From Brevundimonas albigilva (GTDB lineage: Bacteria > Pseudomonadota > Alphaproteobacteria > Caulobacterales > Caulobacteraceae), in contig NZ_CP097298.1 in assembly GCF_023503965.1 (NCBI RefSeq), forward strand, positions 2,954,501 to 3,018,500: 64,000 bases of DNA, written 5' to 3'. Within the stretch, counting starts at the first letter, position 1; each line of letters starts with the position of its first letter. Of the stretch, positions 16,086-24,220 are shown in pieces. Position numbers and translations under genes: made by a program. The notes under the pieces are model-generated. The model was not told the DNA's origin. It ran no database searches and saw only the letters and a list, made by a program, of their open reading frames with translations.

Positions 16086-17221
16086 GCGCGATCTATCTGG
16101 ATTACAACGCCTCGGGCCTGGTGCGGTCCGAGGTGCTGGAGGCCATGACCCGGGCCCTGGCCGACAACGGCAATCCGTCGGCGGTCCATGCGGCCGGGCG
16201 GCGCGCGCGGGCGCGGGTCGAGACGGCGCGGGCCCAGGTCGCCGAACTGGTCGGGGCGGACCCGACGGCGGTGGTGTTCGTCAGCGGCGGGACCGAGGCG
16301 AACGCGCAAGGCGTCGCCAGCGCCCTGGCGGCGGGCGGCGAAAGGCTGATCGTGTCCGCGACCGAACATCCGTGCGTGGCCGAGACGGCGGCGAACGCCG
16401 GCGCGCCGGTCGAGGTTCTGCCCGTCGACGCCAAGGGCGTGATCGACCTGGACTGGCTGGACGCGGCGCTGAAGCGGCCGGGACGCGCCGTGGTCGCCAT
16501 CCATCACGCCAACAACGAGAGCGGCGTGATCCAGCCGATCGCCAAGGCGGCGCGTCTGGTGCGCGCGGCGGGCGGCTGGCTGCATGTCGACGCCATCCAG
16601 TCGGCGGGGAAGATTCCGGTCGATATTCGGACGCTGGACGCCGACAGCCTGACCCTGTCGGCGCACAAGCTGGGCGGGCCGCAGGGCGTGGGCGCCCTGG
16701 TCTTCAAGGAAGGCGTGTCGGGCGTTCGCATCCTACACGGCGCGGGTCAGGAGCGCGGGCTGCGCGCGGGCACCGAGAACGTGCCGGGCATCGTCGGCTT
16801 CGGCGTGGCCGCCGACTGCGCCGTGCGTGACCTGGAAGCCATGGGATCTCACGCCGCCTGGCGCGACGCCGCCCAGACCCGGGTGAAGACGGCCGGGGCG
16901 ACCATCATCGGCGAAGGCGCCGACCGCCTGCCCAACACCCTGTTCATGGCGGTCGAGGGCTGGGACAGCCCTCAACAGTTGATCACCCTGGACCTGGCCG
17001 GGGTCATGGTGTCGGCGGGATCGGCCTGTTCGTCGGGCAAGGTCAAGCCGTCCAAGACCATCAGCGCCATGGGGCTGGACGCGCTGGCGACCGGGGGCGT
17101 GCGCGTCTCCGGCGGCTGGGGCACGACCGAGGGCGACTGGGCGCGGTTCGCCGACGCCTGGGTCGCCGCGTATGACAAGCACAAGGCACGCGCCGCCGCG
17201 CGCGTGAGAGAGGTCGCCTGA
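16082..17221 (+). CDS. cysteine desulfurase, IscS/NifS-like (first of two in the operon)
   Basis: 379 residues, PLP enzyme that moves sulfur from cysteine to a protein persulfide. Motifs include YLDYNASG, the PLP-binding [29 protein letters not shown], the Schiff-base Lys in [16 protein letters not shown], and the catalytic loop [10 protein letters not shown] in the longer IscS-type arrangement. Having both this group I enzyme and the group II SufS in one operon is common in alphaproteobacteria. Four-base overlaps with iscR and sufB (TGATG type at 17219-17223) indicate tight coupling. Confidence 0.92.
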   Translation: MSAIYLDYNASGLVRSEVLEAMTRALADNGNPSAVHAAGRRARARVETARAQVAELVGADPTAVVFVSGGTEANAQGVASALAAGGERLIVSATEHPCVAETAANAGAPVEVLPVDAKGVIDLDWLDAALKRPGRAVVAIHHANNESGVIQPIAKAARLVRAAGGWLHVDAIQSAGKIPVDIRTLDADSLTLSAHKLGGPQGVGALVFKEGVSGVRILHGAGQERGLRAGTENVPGIVGFGVAADCAVRDLEAMGSHAAWRDAAQTRVKTAGATIIGEGADRLPNTLFMAVEGWDSPQQLITLDLAGVMVSAGSACSSGKVKPSKTISAMGLDALATGGVRVSGGWGTTEGDWARFADAWVAAYDKHKARAAARVREVA

Positions 17222-18687
17222 TGGCCGCCGTCAAGGAAACCATCGACGCCGTCGCCGAGCTGGAGCGGTACAAGTACGGCTTCACCTCCGACGTGGAACA
17301 GGAGTTCGCGCCCAAGGGCCTGAACGCCGACATCGTGCGCTTCATCTCCGAGAAGAAGGGCGAGCCGGAGTGGATGTTGGAATGGCGTCTGGCCGCCTAT
17401 GAGCGCTGGCAGGCGATGGAGGAGCCGACCTGGGCGGCGGTGAAATACGCGCCGGTCGATTACCAGGACTTGTTCTACTACGCCGCGCCCAAGAAGAAGG
17501 AGGGGCCGAAAAGCCTGGACGAGGTCGATCCCGAACTGCTGGCCGTCTATGAGAAGCTGGGCATCCCGCTGAAGGAGCAGGAGGTGCTGGCGGGCGTCGA
17601 GGGCGCGCCGCGCGTGGCCGTGGACGCCGTGTTCGACAGCGTGTCGGTGGTCACCACCTTCAAGGAGGAGCTGGCCAAGGCGGGCGTGATTTTCATGCCC
17701 ATTTCCGAGGCCTTGCGCGAATATCCTGATCTGGTGCGGCAATATCTGGGGTCGGTGGTTCCGGTCTCGGACAACTATTTCGCGGCGCTGAACAGCGCGG
17801 TCTTTTCGGACGGGTCGTTCGTCTACATTCCGCCGGGCGTGCGCTGCCCGATGGAACTGTCGACCTATTTCCGGATCAACGCCAGCCAGACGGGCCAGTT
17901 CGAACGGACGCTGATCATCGCCGACAAGGGCAGCTATGTGAGCTACCTGGAAGGCTGCACGGCGCCGATGCGCGACGAGAACCAGCTGCATGCGGCGGTG
18001 GTCGAGATCGTGGCGCTGGACGACGCCGAGGTGAAATATTCGACGGTCCAGAACTGGTATCCGGGCGACGCCGAAGGGCGGGGCGGCATCTACAACTTCG
18101 TCACCAAGCGGGCCGACTGCCGGGGCGACCGGTCGAAGGTGTCGTGGACGCAGGTGGAGACGGGCTCGGCCGTCACCTGGAAATATCCGTCGTGCATCCT
18201 GAAGGGCGAGGAGAGCTCGGGGGAGTTCTATTCCATCGCCATCACCAACGGACATCAGCAGGCCGACACTGGCACCAAGATGATCCATCTGGGCAGGAAT
18301 TCGAAGTCGCGGATCATCGCCAAGGCGGTGTCGGCGGGGAAGTCGGATTCGACCTATCGCGGCCTGGTCTCGGTGCATCCGAAGGCGACGGGCGTACGCA
18401 ACTTCACCCAGTGCGACAGCCTGCTGATCGGCAAGGACTGCGGCTCGCACACCATCCCCTATATCGAGGCGCGCAACGGCTCGGCCCAGCTGGAGCATGA
18501 GGCGACGACGACGCGCCTGTCGGACGACCAGCTGTTCTACGCCCAGCAGCGCGGGCTGAGCGAGGAGGAGGCGGTGGCCCTGCTGGTCAACGGCTTCGTC
18601 CGCGACGTGCTGCAGGAACTGCCGATGGAATTCGCCGTCGAGGCGCAGAAGCTGGTGGCGATCAGCCTGGAGGGAAGCGTGGGGTGA
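17221..18687 (+). CDS. sufB: Fe-S cluster assembly scaffold SufB
   Basis: 488 residues. The beta-helix core has the typical blocks VFFDSVSVV-like segment, [84 protein letters not shown] and the C-terminal [36 protein letters not shown]. SufB with SufC and SufD forms the scaffold complex in the cytosol. The gene starts on the last base of the preceding gene. An inverted-repeat element fills the 82-bp gap to sufC. Confidence 0.97.
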   Translation: MAAVKETIDAVAELERYKYGFTSDVEQEFAPKGLNADIVRFISEKKGEPEWMLEWRLAAYERWQAMEEPTWAAVKYAPVDYQDLFYYAAPKKKEGPKSLDEVDPELLAVYEKLGIPLKEQEVLAGVEGAPRVAVDAVFDSVSVVTTFKEELAKAGVIFMPISEALREYPDLVRQYLGSVVPVSDNYFAALNSAVFSDGSFVYIPPGVRCPMELSTYFRINASQTGQFERTLIIADKGSYVSYLEGCTAPMRDENQLHAAVVEIVALDDAEVKYSTVQNWYPGDAEGRGGIYNFVTKRADCRGDRSKVSWTQVETGSAVTWKYPSCILKGEESSGEFYSIAITNGHQQADTGTKMIHLGRNSKSRIIAKAVSAGKSDSTYRGLVSVHPKATGVRNFTQCDSLLIGKDCGSHTIPYIEARNGSAQLEHEATTTRLSDDQLFYAQQRGLSEEEAVALLVNGFVRDVLQELPMEFAVEAQKLVAISLEGSVG

Positions 18688-18698
18688 TGACGCCGACC

Positions 18699-18757
18699 GG
18701 AGCGCGGACCTCCAGGTCCGCCTCGCCATCGACTGCGGACCTGGAGGTCCGCGCTCC
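18699..18757. repeat. 23-bp perfect inverted repeat between sufB and sufC
   Basis: Arms 18699-18721 and 18735-18757 are exact complements over 23 bp around a 13-base loop. Each arm is itself nearly palindromic (GCGGACCT-CC-AGGTCCGC), so the element can form one long or two short hairpins. This suits a REP-like or miniature dispersed element. As RNA it could attenuate or stabilise the sufB-sufC junction. The sufC start follows 13 bp later. Confidence 0.85.
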
Positions 18758-18769
18758 CTTGAACGAAGA

Positions 18770-19525
18770 ATGACAATGCTCTCTATCTCCAACCTCCACG
18801 TTTCCGTCGGCGACAAGCCGATCCTCAAGGGGCTGACGCTCGATGTTCCCGCCGGCGAGGTGCACGCCGTCATGGGGCCGAACGGGGCGGGCAAGTCGAC
18901 GCTGGGCTACGCCCTGTCGGGACGGCCGGGCTATGAGGCGACCGAAGGGTCCGTCGAATGGAACGGCGCGGACCTGCTGGACCTGGATCCGGCCGAGCGG
19001 GCGGCCAAGGGCGTGTTTCTGTCGTTCCAGTATCCGATCGAGATCCCCGGCGTGCCGGCCCTGACCTTCGTGCGGACGGCGCTGAACGCTCAGCGCCGCG
19101 CGCGCGGCGAGGAGGAGGTGTCGGCGCCCGAGTTCCTGAAGCTGGTCAAGGCGGCGTCCAAGGCGCTGAAGATGGACTTCGACATGCTGAAGCGGCCGCT
19201 GAACGTCGGCTTCTCGGGCGGCGAGAAGAAGCGGATGGAGATCCTGCAGATGGCGCTGCTTGAGCCGTCGCTGCTGATCCTGGACGAGACGGATTCGGGC
19301 CTGGACATCGACGCCCTGCGCATCGTCGCCGACGGGGTGAACGCCCTGCGGTCGCCCGAGCGGTCGATGCTGGTCATCACCCACTACCAGCGCCTGCTGG
19401 ACTACATCAAACCGGACCGGGTGCACGTTCTGGCCGCGGGTCGGATCGTGGCGTCGGGCGGGCCGGAGCTGGCGTTGCAGCTGGAGGCGGAAGGCTATGA
19501 CAAATACCTTCCGGCGGCGGCTTGA
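18770..19525 (+). CDS. sufC: Fe-S cluster assembly ATPase SufC
   Basis: 251 residues, ABC-type ATPase of the SufBCD scaffold. Walker A GPNGAGKST, Q-loop SFQYPIEIPGV, the SufC-specific signature FSGGEKKRMEILQMALLEPSLLILDETDSGLDIDALR (signature plus Walker B and D-loop), and the switch His in VITHYQRLLDYI. It has no membrane partner. ATG 18770 gives MTMLSISNLHV; a second ATG six bases on is also possible. Confidence 0.97.
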   Translation: MTMLSISNLHVSVGDKPILKGLTLDVPAGEVHAVMGPNGAGKSTLGYALSGRPGYEATEGSVEWNGADLLDLDPAERAAKGVFLSFQYPIEIPGVPALTFVRTALNAQRRARGEEEVSAPEFLKLVKAASKALKMDFDMLKRPLNVGFSGGEKKRMEILQMALLEPSLLILDETDSGLDIDALRIVADGVNALRSPERSMLVITHYQRLLDYIKPDRVHVLAAGRIVASGGPELALQLEAEGYDKYLPAAA

Positions 19526-19529
19526 CGAT

Positions 19530-19667
19530 GATCCTCCCCAGCAAGCGAAGCGCAGCGGGGGAGGGGGACCGCGAAGCGGTGGAGGGGGCGACCCCAGACA
19601 CCGGCTTCGGGTCCGCCCCCTCCACCATCCTTCGGATGGTCCCCCTCCCCCGTGAACGGGGAGGATC
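19530..19667. repeat. complex palindromic repeat between sufC and sufD
   Basis: A 138-bp element begins with GATCCTCCCC (19530-19539) and ends with its exact complement GGGGAGGATC (19658-19667). Nested complementary blocks follow inside (GGGGGAGGGGGACC with GGTCCCCCTCCCCC; GGTGGAGGGGGCG with CGCCCCCTCCACC, the latter imperfect). It folds into a branched structure and resembles intergenic palindromic elements I recall as frequent in Caulobacter and Brevundimonas. Its right arm lies 2 bp from the sufD ATG and supplies the only GGGGAGGA ribosome binding site there. Confidence 0.8.
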
Positions 19668-19669
19668 GG

Positions 19670-20692
19670 ATGAGCGCGCTGTTCGATATCGACCTGGCGG
19701 ACGCCTCGACCTTTCCGTCACGGCGGACGGAGGCGTGGAAATACAGTGACCTGAAGCGTTATCTTCGCGAAGCGCCGCAGCCGTCGCCGACGGCGGCGAT
19801 CGGCGCGCCGGGGCCGTTCTACGACCTGGGCGGGGAGGCGATCGTCTTCGCCAACGGACGCGCGGTGGGCGTGACCGACTTCATCGCCTCGGGCGACCAG
19901 ACGCTGCGGCTGCGCTACATCTCGGACGCCGTGGGCACCGGGCATTCGGCCGGCGCCCGGGTGGCCGCGCGGGCGGGCGCCCGGCTGCTGCTGCTGGAGA
20001 CGCACGAGGGCGCGGGCTCGGCCTATGTGGCGCACAACACCCTGGAGCTGGACGTGGCGGCCGGCGCCGAGGTGACGCGCATCGTCCTGGTCGAGGAGCC
20101 CGAGGACGCGCTGTCGATCGCCCAGGCCCAGGTCAAGGTCGAGGCGGGCGGGGTGTTCCGTCAGACCGTGATCGCCACCGGCGCCAGGCTGCAACGGGTG
20201 GAGACGCGGGTCGACCATCACGCGCGCGGCGCGCACGTGCAGGCGGACGGCCTGTATCTGCTGAACGGCGCACGCCAGGCGGACCTGACGAGCGTGGTGC
20301 GCCACCTGGACCGGGACGGCACGACCAGCCAGCTGATCAAGGGCGTGGCGCGCGATGCGGCGCGCGGCGTCTTCCAGGGCAAGATCGTGGTCGAGCGCGG
20401 GGCGGACGGGACCGACGCGCGGATGGGGCACCATGCCCTGATCGCCAGCGAGCGGGCCGAGATCGACGCCAAGCCGGAACTGATCATCTACGCCGACGAC
20501 GTGCAGTGCGCGCACGGCAATACGGTGGGGGCGCTGGACGAAAGCGCCCTGTTCTACATGCAGCAGCGCGGCGTTCCGGCCGACGAGGCCCGCGCCCTGC
20601 TGACCCAGGCCTTCCTGATCGAGGTCGTCGACCGGATCGAGCACGAAGGCGCGCGAGAGGTGGTGCGGGAATGGCTGACGGCGCGCCTGTGA
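19670..20692 (+). CDS. sufD: Fe-S cluster assembly protein SufD
   Basis: 340 residues, beta-helix partner of SufB. Typical parts include the N-terminal FPSRRTEAWKYSDLKRYL, the central beta-helix repeats (NTLELDVAAGAEVTRIVLVEE, FRQTVIATGARLQRVETRVDHHARGAHVQADGLYLLNG), and the C-terminal ERAEIDAKPELIIYADDVQCAHGNTVGALDESALFYMQQRG, which contains the conserved Cys and His used at the SufB-SufD interface. ATG 19670 (MSALFDIDLADAS) fits the family and the repeat-derived ribosome binding site; a GTG at 19652 lies inside the repeat. Confidence 0.95.
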   Translation: MSALFDIDLADASTFPSRRTEAWKYSDLKRYLREAPQPSPTAAIGAPGPFYDLGGEAIVFANGRAVGVTDFIASGDQTLRLRYISDAVGTGHSAGARVAARAGARLLLLETHEGAGSAYVAHNTLELDVAAGAEVTRIVLVEEPEDALSIAQAQVKVEAGGVFRQTVIATGARLQRVETRVDHHARGAHVQADGLYLLNGARQADLTSVVRHLDRDGTTSQLIKGVARDAARGVFQGKIVVERGADGTDARMGHHALIASERAEIDAKPELIIYADDVQCAHGNTVGALDESALFYMQQRGVPADEARALLTQAFLIEVVDRIEHEGAREVVREWLTARL

Positions 20693-21908
20693 CCCTGTTC
20701 GATCCTACGCCGTGCGGGTGCAGTTTCCGATCCTGTCGCGACAGGTGAATGGCAAGCCGCTGGTCTATCTGGACAACGCCGCCTCGGCCCAGAAGCCGCG
20801 TGCGGTGATCGACGCCCTGGTCGCGACGATGGAGGGCGGCTACGCCAACGTCCACCGCGGGCTGCACACCCTGTCGAACGAGGCGACCGAGGCGTTCGAA
20901 AAGGCGCGCGAGATCGTGGCCCGCTTCCTGAACGCCGAGACGCCGGAACAGGTCGTCTGGACCAAGGGCGGGACCGAGGCGATCAACCTGGTCGCCAACG
21001 GCCTGGGCCTGTCGATCCAGCCGGGCGACGAGATCATCATCTCTGAGATGGAGCATCACTCCAACATCGTGCCGTGGCATCTGCTGCGCGAGCGGCGCGG
21101 GGCGGTGCTGAAGTGGATCCCGGTCCTGGACGACGGCTCGCTGGACATGGCCGCCTATGCGGACCTGCTGGGGCCCAGGACGCGGATGGTCGCGGTCACC
21201 CATATGTCGAACGTGCTGGGGACGATCAATCCGGTCGCGGAGATCACCCGACTGGCCCATGCGGCGGGCGCGCAGGTGCTGGTCGACGGCTGTCAGGGCG
21301 CGGTCCATGCGGCGCCGGACGTGCAGGCGATCGGCTGCGACTTCTATGTTTTGACGGGCCACAAGCTGTTCGCCCCGACCGGCATCGGCGCCCTGTACGG
21401 CAAGGCCGAGGCGCTGGAGGCGCTGCCGCCCTATCAGGGGGGCGGCGAGATGATCGGCGTGGTCGAGAAGGACCGCGTCACCTATGCCGCCCCGCCGCAT
21501 CGGTTCGAGGCCGGCACCCCGCCGATCCTGGAAGCCATCGGCCTGGGCGTCGCGCTGGACTGGCTGGCGCAGTACGACCGGGCGGCGGTGCAGGCGCACG
21601 AGCACGCCCTGTACCGGCGCGCGGCCGACCGGCTGGCGGAGCAGGACTGGCTGCGGATCCTGGGGCAGGCGGAGGGCAAGGGCGCCATCCTGACTTTCGC
21701 CGTCGAGGGCGCGCACGCCCATGACGTGGCCCAGATCATGGATCGCTACGGCGTGGCGGTGCGGGCGGGCACGCATTGCGCCGAGCCGCTGGCCAAAAGA
21801 ATGGGGGTGACGTCGAGCACGCGCGCCTCCTTCGCCCTATATAACACCGTGGAGGACGCCGACGCCTTCGTGGACGCGCTGATCAAGGCGCGGAACTTCT
21901 TTGTGTAA
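20671..21908 (+). CDS. sufS: cysteine desulfurase SufS, frameshifted near its N-terminus
   Basis: 412 residues if one base is restored. From ATG 20671 the frame reads MADGAPVTLFDP and breaks; adding a T at 20706 (cct-tac) gives [34 protein letters not shown], the expected SufS start. The rest is intact: HRGLHTLS, WTKGGTEAINLVA, SEMEHHSNIVPW, the PLP Lys in YVLTGHKLFAPTG, and the catalytic Cys in RAGTHCAEPL. It is a group II desulfurase that normally works with SufE or SufU. The true start overlaps sufD by 22 bp. An apparent GTG start at 20712 is an artefact of the missing base. Confidence 0.9.
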
Positions 21909-21914
21909 GGCCCC

Positions 21915-22304
21915 ATGACCGACGACGCGATTCAGGACAACGACGCCTTCAAGGCCGCCTGGGACGAACCCCAGAAGAGCGCCCTGTCGCAGGCCGAGCT
22001 GGACACGCTGACCGAGGACCTGATCGAGGCGCTGAAGACGGTCTATGATCCGGAAATCCCTGTCGACATCTATGAGCTGGGGCTGATCTACCGCGTGGAT
22101 GTCAGCGACGACCGCGACGTGGTGGTGGACATGACCCTGACCGCGCCGGGCTGTCCGGTGGCGGGCGAGATGCCCGGCTGGGTCGAGACGGCGGTGGAGA
22201 AGGTGCCGGGCGTGCGCAGCGCCAAGGCCAACCTGGTGTTCGACCCGCCGTGGGACGCCTCCAAGATGAGCGACGAGGCCAAGCTGGCCCTGAATATGTT
22301 CTGA
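21915..22304 (+). CDS. sufT: SUF system maturation protein SufT (DUF59)
   Basis: 129 residues. The MIP18/DUF59 core is complete: LIEALKTVYDPEIPVDIYELGLIYRVDV, VVVDMTLTAPGCPVAGEMPGWVETAVEKVPGV, FDPPWDASKMSDEAKLALNM. The conserved Cys lies in APGCPV. Proteins of this family help deliver Fe-S clusters to targets. It follows sufS by 6 bp. Confidence 0.9.
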   Translation: MTDDAIQDNDAFKAAWDEPQKSALSQAELDTLTEDLIEALKTVYDPEIPVDIYELGLIYRVDVSDDRDVVVDMTLTAPGCPVAGEMPGWVETAVEKVPGVRSAKANLVFDPPWDASKMSDEAKLALNMF

Positions 22305-22320
22305 TGGACAGGTTCCGACC

Positions 22321-22710
22321 ATGACCGACCTGCAGACCACATCCCGCCCGCGCCGGCCGCGCCCCAAGGCCGTCACCCTGACCGACGCCGCCGCCGAGCG
22401 GGTGCGCGAGATCCTGGACAACGCCGAGAACGACCACATCGGCCTGCGGATCGGGGTCAAGAACGGCGGCTGCGCGGGGCAGGAATACACCTTCGCCTAC
22501 GCCGACGAGATCGGGCCGATGGACGAGGTGGTCGAGGACAAGGGCGTCACCATCCTGATCGAGCCCAAGGCGGTGCTGTTCCTGATCGGCACCGAGATCG
22601 ACTACGAGACGACCCGGCTGGCCTCCAAATTCGTGTTCAACAATCCGAACCAGACCGACGCCTGCGGCTGCGGCGAAAGCGTCACCATCGTGCCGGCCGC
22701 CAGCGCCTGA
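22321..22710 (+). CDS. sufA: A-type Fe-S carrier SufA/IscA family
   Basis: 129 residues, HesB/IscA fold. The three cluster-ligand cysteines are present: one in KNGGCAGQEYTFAYA and two in the C-terminal CGCGES. The N-terminal 15 residues are basic and disordered (RPRRPRPK). A-type carriers pass clusters from SufBCD to apoproteins. It lies 16 bp after sufT in the same transcript. Confidence 0.93.
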   Translation: MTDLQTTSRPRRPRPKAVTLTDAAAERVREILDNAENDHIGLRIGVKNGGCAGQEYTFAYADEIGPMDEVVEDKGVTILIEPKAVLFLIGTEIDYETTRLASKFVFNNPNQTDACGCGESVTIVPAASA

Positions 22711-22711
22711 C

Positions 22712-23065
22712 ATGGCCTATGACGCGGACTTCGGCGAATGGGTCCGCGAACATTTCGAGGGGCTGGGACCGCTGGAGATCAAGCGGATGTTCGGCGGGGC
22801 CGGCGTCTATGCGTCCGGCGTGATGTTCGCCCTGCTGGACGCCGGCGTGGTGTGGCTGAAGGCGGACCAGGCGCTGGCGCCGGCGTTGCGAGAGGCGGGC
22901 AGCCGCCAGTTCACCTATCCGACGAAGGACGGGCGGTCGATGAGCATGGGATACTGGACCCTGCCCGACAGCGTCCTGGACGACCCCGACGAAGCGCTGG
23001 CCTGGGCGCGGCGGTCGCTGGAGGTCGCGTTGAGGACGGCGGCGTCGCGCCGGACCAGGGCCTGA
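22712..23065 (+). CDS. TfoX/Sxy N-terminal domain protein
   Basis: 117 residues. The TfoX_N fold is clear: VREHFEGLGPLEIKRMFGGAGVYASGVMFALLDAGVVWLKAD, then FTYPTKDGRSMSMGYWTLPDSVLDDPDEALAWARRSLEVA. The TfoX C-terminal helix-hairpin domain is absent, as in many stand-alone members whose function is unknown; a link to competence cannot be assumed. It starts 1 bp after sufA, so it is the last gene of the suf transcript, and ends 1 bp from the convergent GGDEF gene. Confidence 0.82.
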   Translation: MAYDADFGEWVREHFEGLGPLEIKRMFGGAGVYASGVMFALLDAGVVWLKADQALAPALREAGSRQFTYPTKDGRSMSMGYWTLPDSVLDDPDEALAWARRSLEVALRTAASRRTRA

Positions 23066-23066
23066 G

Positions 23067-24131
23067 TCAGGCGGCGCGTTGGCCGGGGGCGCGGTCGACG
23101 GCCGGGGCGCCGGTGATGCGGTTGCGGCCCGCGCGCTTGGAGGCGTAGAGGGCGGCGTCGGCGCGTTCCAGCAGGGCCGCGCAGGGCTCGTCCGGCCGGC
23201 GCTCGGCGAAGCCGGCGGACAGGGTGACGGCGCCCAGCTCGTCGTTCGTCGACCGACGCCGCAGCGAGCGGGAGGCGACTTCCTGACGGATGCTTTCCAG
23301 CGCGGCCATCACGGCGCCCGCGCTCTCGCCCGGGAAGATGATGGCGAATTCCTCGCCGCCGAAGCGGGCGGCGAAGCGTTGGCCGACGCAGACGCGCGAC
23401 AGGACGGTGGAGACGTAGCGCAGCACCTGATCCCCCGTCTGATGGCCCCAGGTGTCGTTGAAACGCTTGAAATGGTCGATGTCGAGCAGGGCCAGGGTCA
23501 GCGGCGCCTTCTGACCCTCGGCGCAGACCTCGGCCAGGCGTTCGTCGAAGGCCTTGCGGTTGGCCAGGTTGGTCAGGGCGTCCGTCATGGCGTCGCGACG
23601 GACCTGTTCCAGATGGTCGCGCAGGCGGGCGACTTCGTTGTTGGAGGCCTCCAGGCGCTTTTCAAGGGCGGCGGTTTCGCGCCGAACCTTGCGCGTGGCG
23701 GTGGAGAGGCCGCCGATCACCGTCTTCAGGGCGTCGCCGTCCGTGGCCGTGTCGATGGAGTCCGACGCGCCCGCCAGGGTCTGGCCGTAGTCGGACTGGG
23801 TCTTGTGGGCGCGGGCGATGGCGGAGGCGACGCTGGCCAGTTCGCGGTCGAGCACGGCGCCGGCGTCGCGAATCTCGTCGGACAGGCGGCCGCGCGGCAG
23901 GAATTCGGCGGCCAGCATCTCCGAGGTCTCCTCGGTGATCGGCAGGTTCTCGGCCAGCATCCGACGAATTTCGCGGCCCAGCGCGCCGTCGGGATCGCCG
24001 AGATAGTGCAGCCAGATCTCGAAGTTCAGGGGCGTCGGCCACACGCGGGCCTTTTCCATCTCATCGATGACGTCGCGCGCCAAGGCATAGGCCTGGGGGC
24101 CTCGCACCGCCGTTTCGACTTGATTGGACAT
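23067..24131 (-). CDS. soluble GGDEF diguanylate cyclase, possibly DgcB-like
   Basis: 354 residues. An N-terminal helical domain (1-90) and a predicted coiled coil (about 140-180, KVRRETAALEKRLEASNNEVARLRDHLEQV) precede a GGDEF domain with DALTNLANRKAFDERL, LDIDHFKRFNDTWGHQTGDQVLR and the active site RFGGEEF (258-262). It makes c-di-GMP from two GTP. The inhibitory I-site RxxD, expected five residues before GGEEF, reads VGQR, so product inhibition is probably lost. There is no membrane segment. The neighbourhood (suf operon, RhlE helicase) resembles that of dgcB in Caulobacter as I recall it. A CtrA-like box lies 62 bp upstream. Confidence 0.85.
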   Translation of the reverse strand: MSNQVETAVRGPQAYALARDVIDEMEKARVWPTPLNFEIWLHYLGDPDGALGREIRRMLAENLPITEETSEMLAAEFLPRGRLSDEIRDAGAVLDRELASVASAIARAHKTQSDYGQTLAGASDSIDTATDGDALKTVIGGLSTATRKVRRETAALEKRLEASNNEVARLRDHLEQVRRDAMTDALTNLANRKAFDERLAEVCAEGQKAPLTLALLDIDHFKRFNDTWGHQTGDQVLRYVSTVLSRVCVGQRFAARFGGEEFAIIFPGESAGAVMAALESIRQEVASRSLRRRSTNDELGAVTLSAGFAERRPDEPCAALLERADAALYASKRAGRNRITGAPAVDRAPGQRAA

Positions 24132-24192
24132 CCGCTTCCCCCAAAGGACCCCGCGCCGAGGTCCGTCGAGGGAAAAGACTACGGGATGTTCC

Positions 24193-24207
24193 GTAACGCC
24201 GGGTTAA
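24193..24207. promoter_or_regulatory. CtrA-like box upstream of the GGDEF gene
   Basis: GTAA-N7-TTAA, one mismatch from the CtrA consensus TTAA-N7-TTAA, lies 62-76 bp upstream of the GGDEF start. AT-rich half-sites are rare in DNA this GC-rich, but a one-mismatch hit can still occur by chance. Confidence 0.35.
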
Positions 24208-24220
24208 ACGGCGACCCGGC

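Noticed and set aside
18691-18769. Possible small gene between sufB and sufC
   Set aside because: The sequence is accounted for by the 23-bp inverted repeat; no start with a ribosome binding site and no conserved peptide.
20712-20714. GTG as start of sufS
   Set aside because: It only looks like a start because a missing T at 20706 breaks the true frame, which begins at ATG 20671 with the expected N-terminus.
24061-24220. C-terminal extension of the RhlE helicase into the GGDEF gene
   Set aside because: The extension appears only after a probable one-base deletion and has no family similarity; the restored frame stops at 24221.
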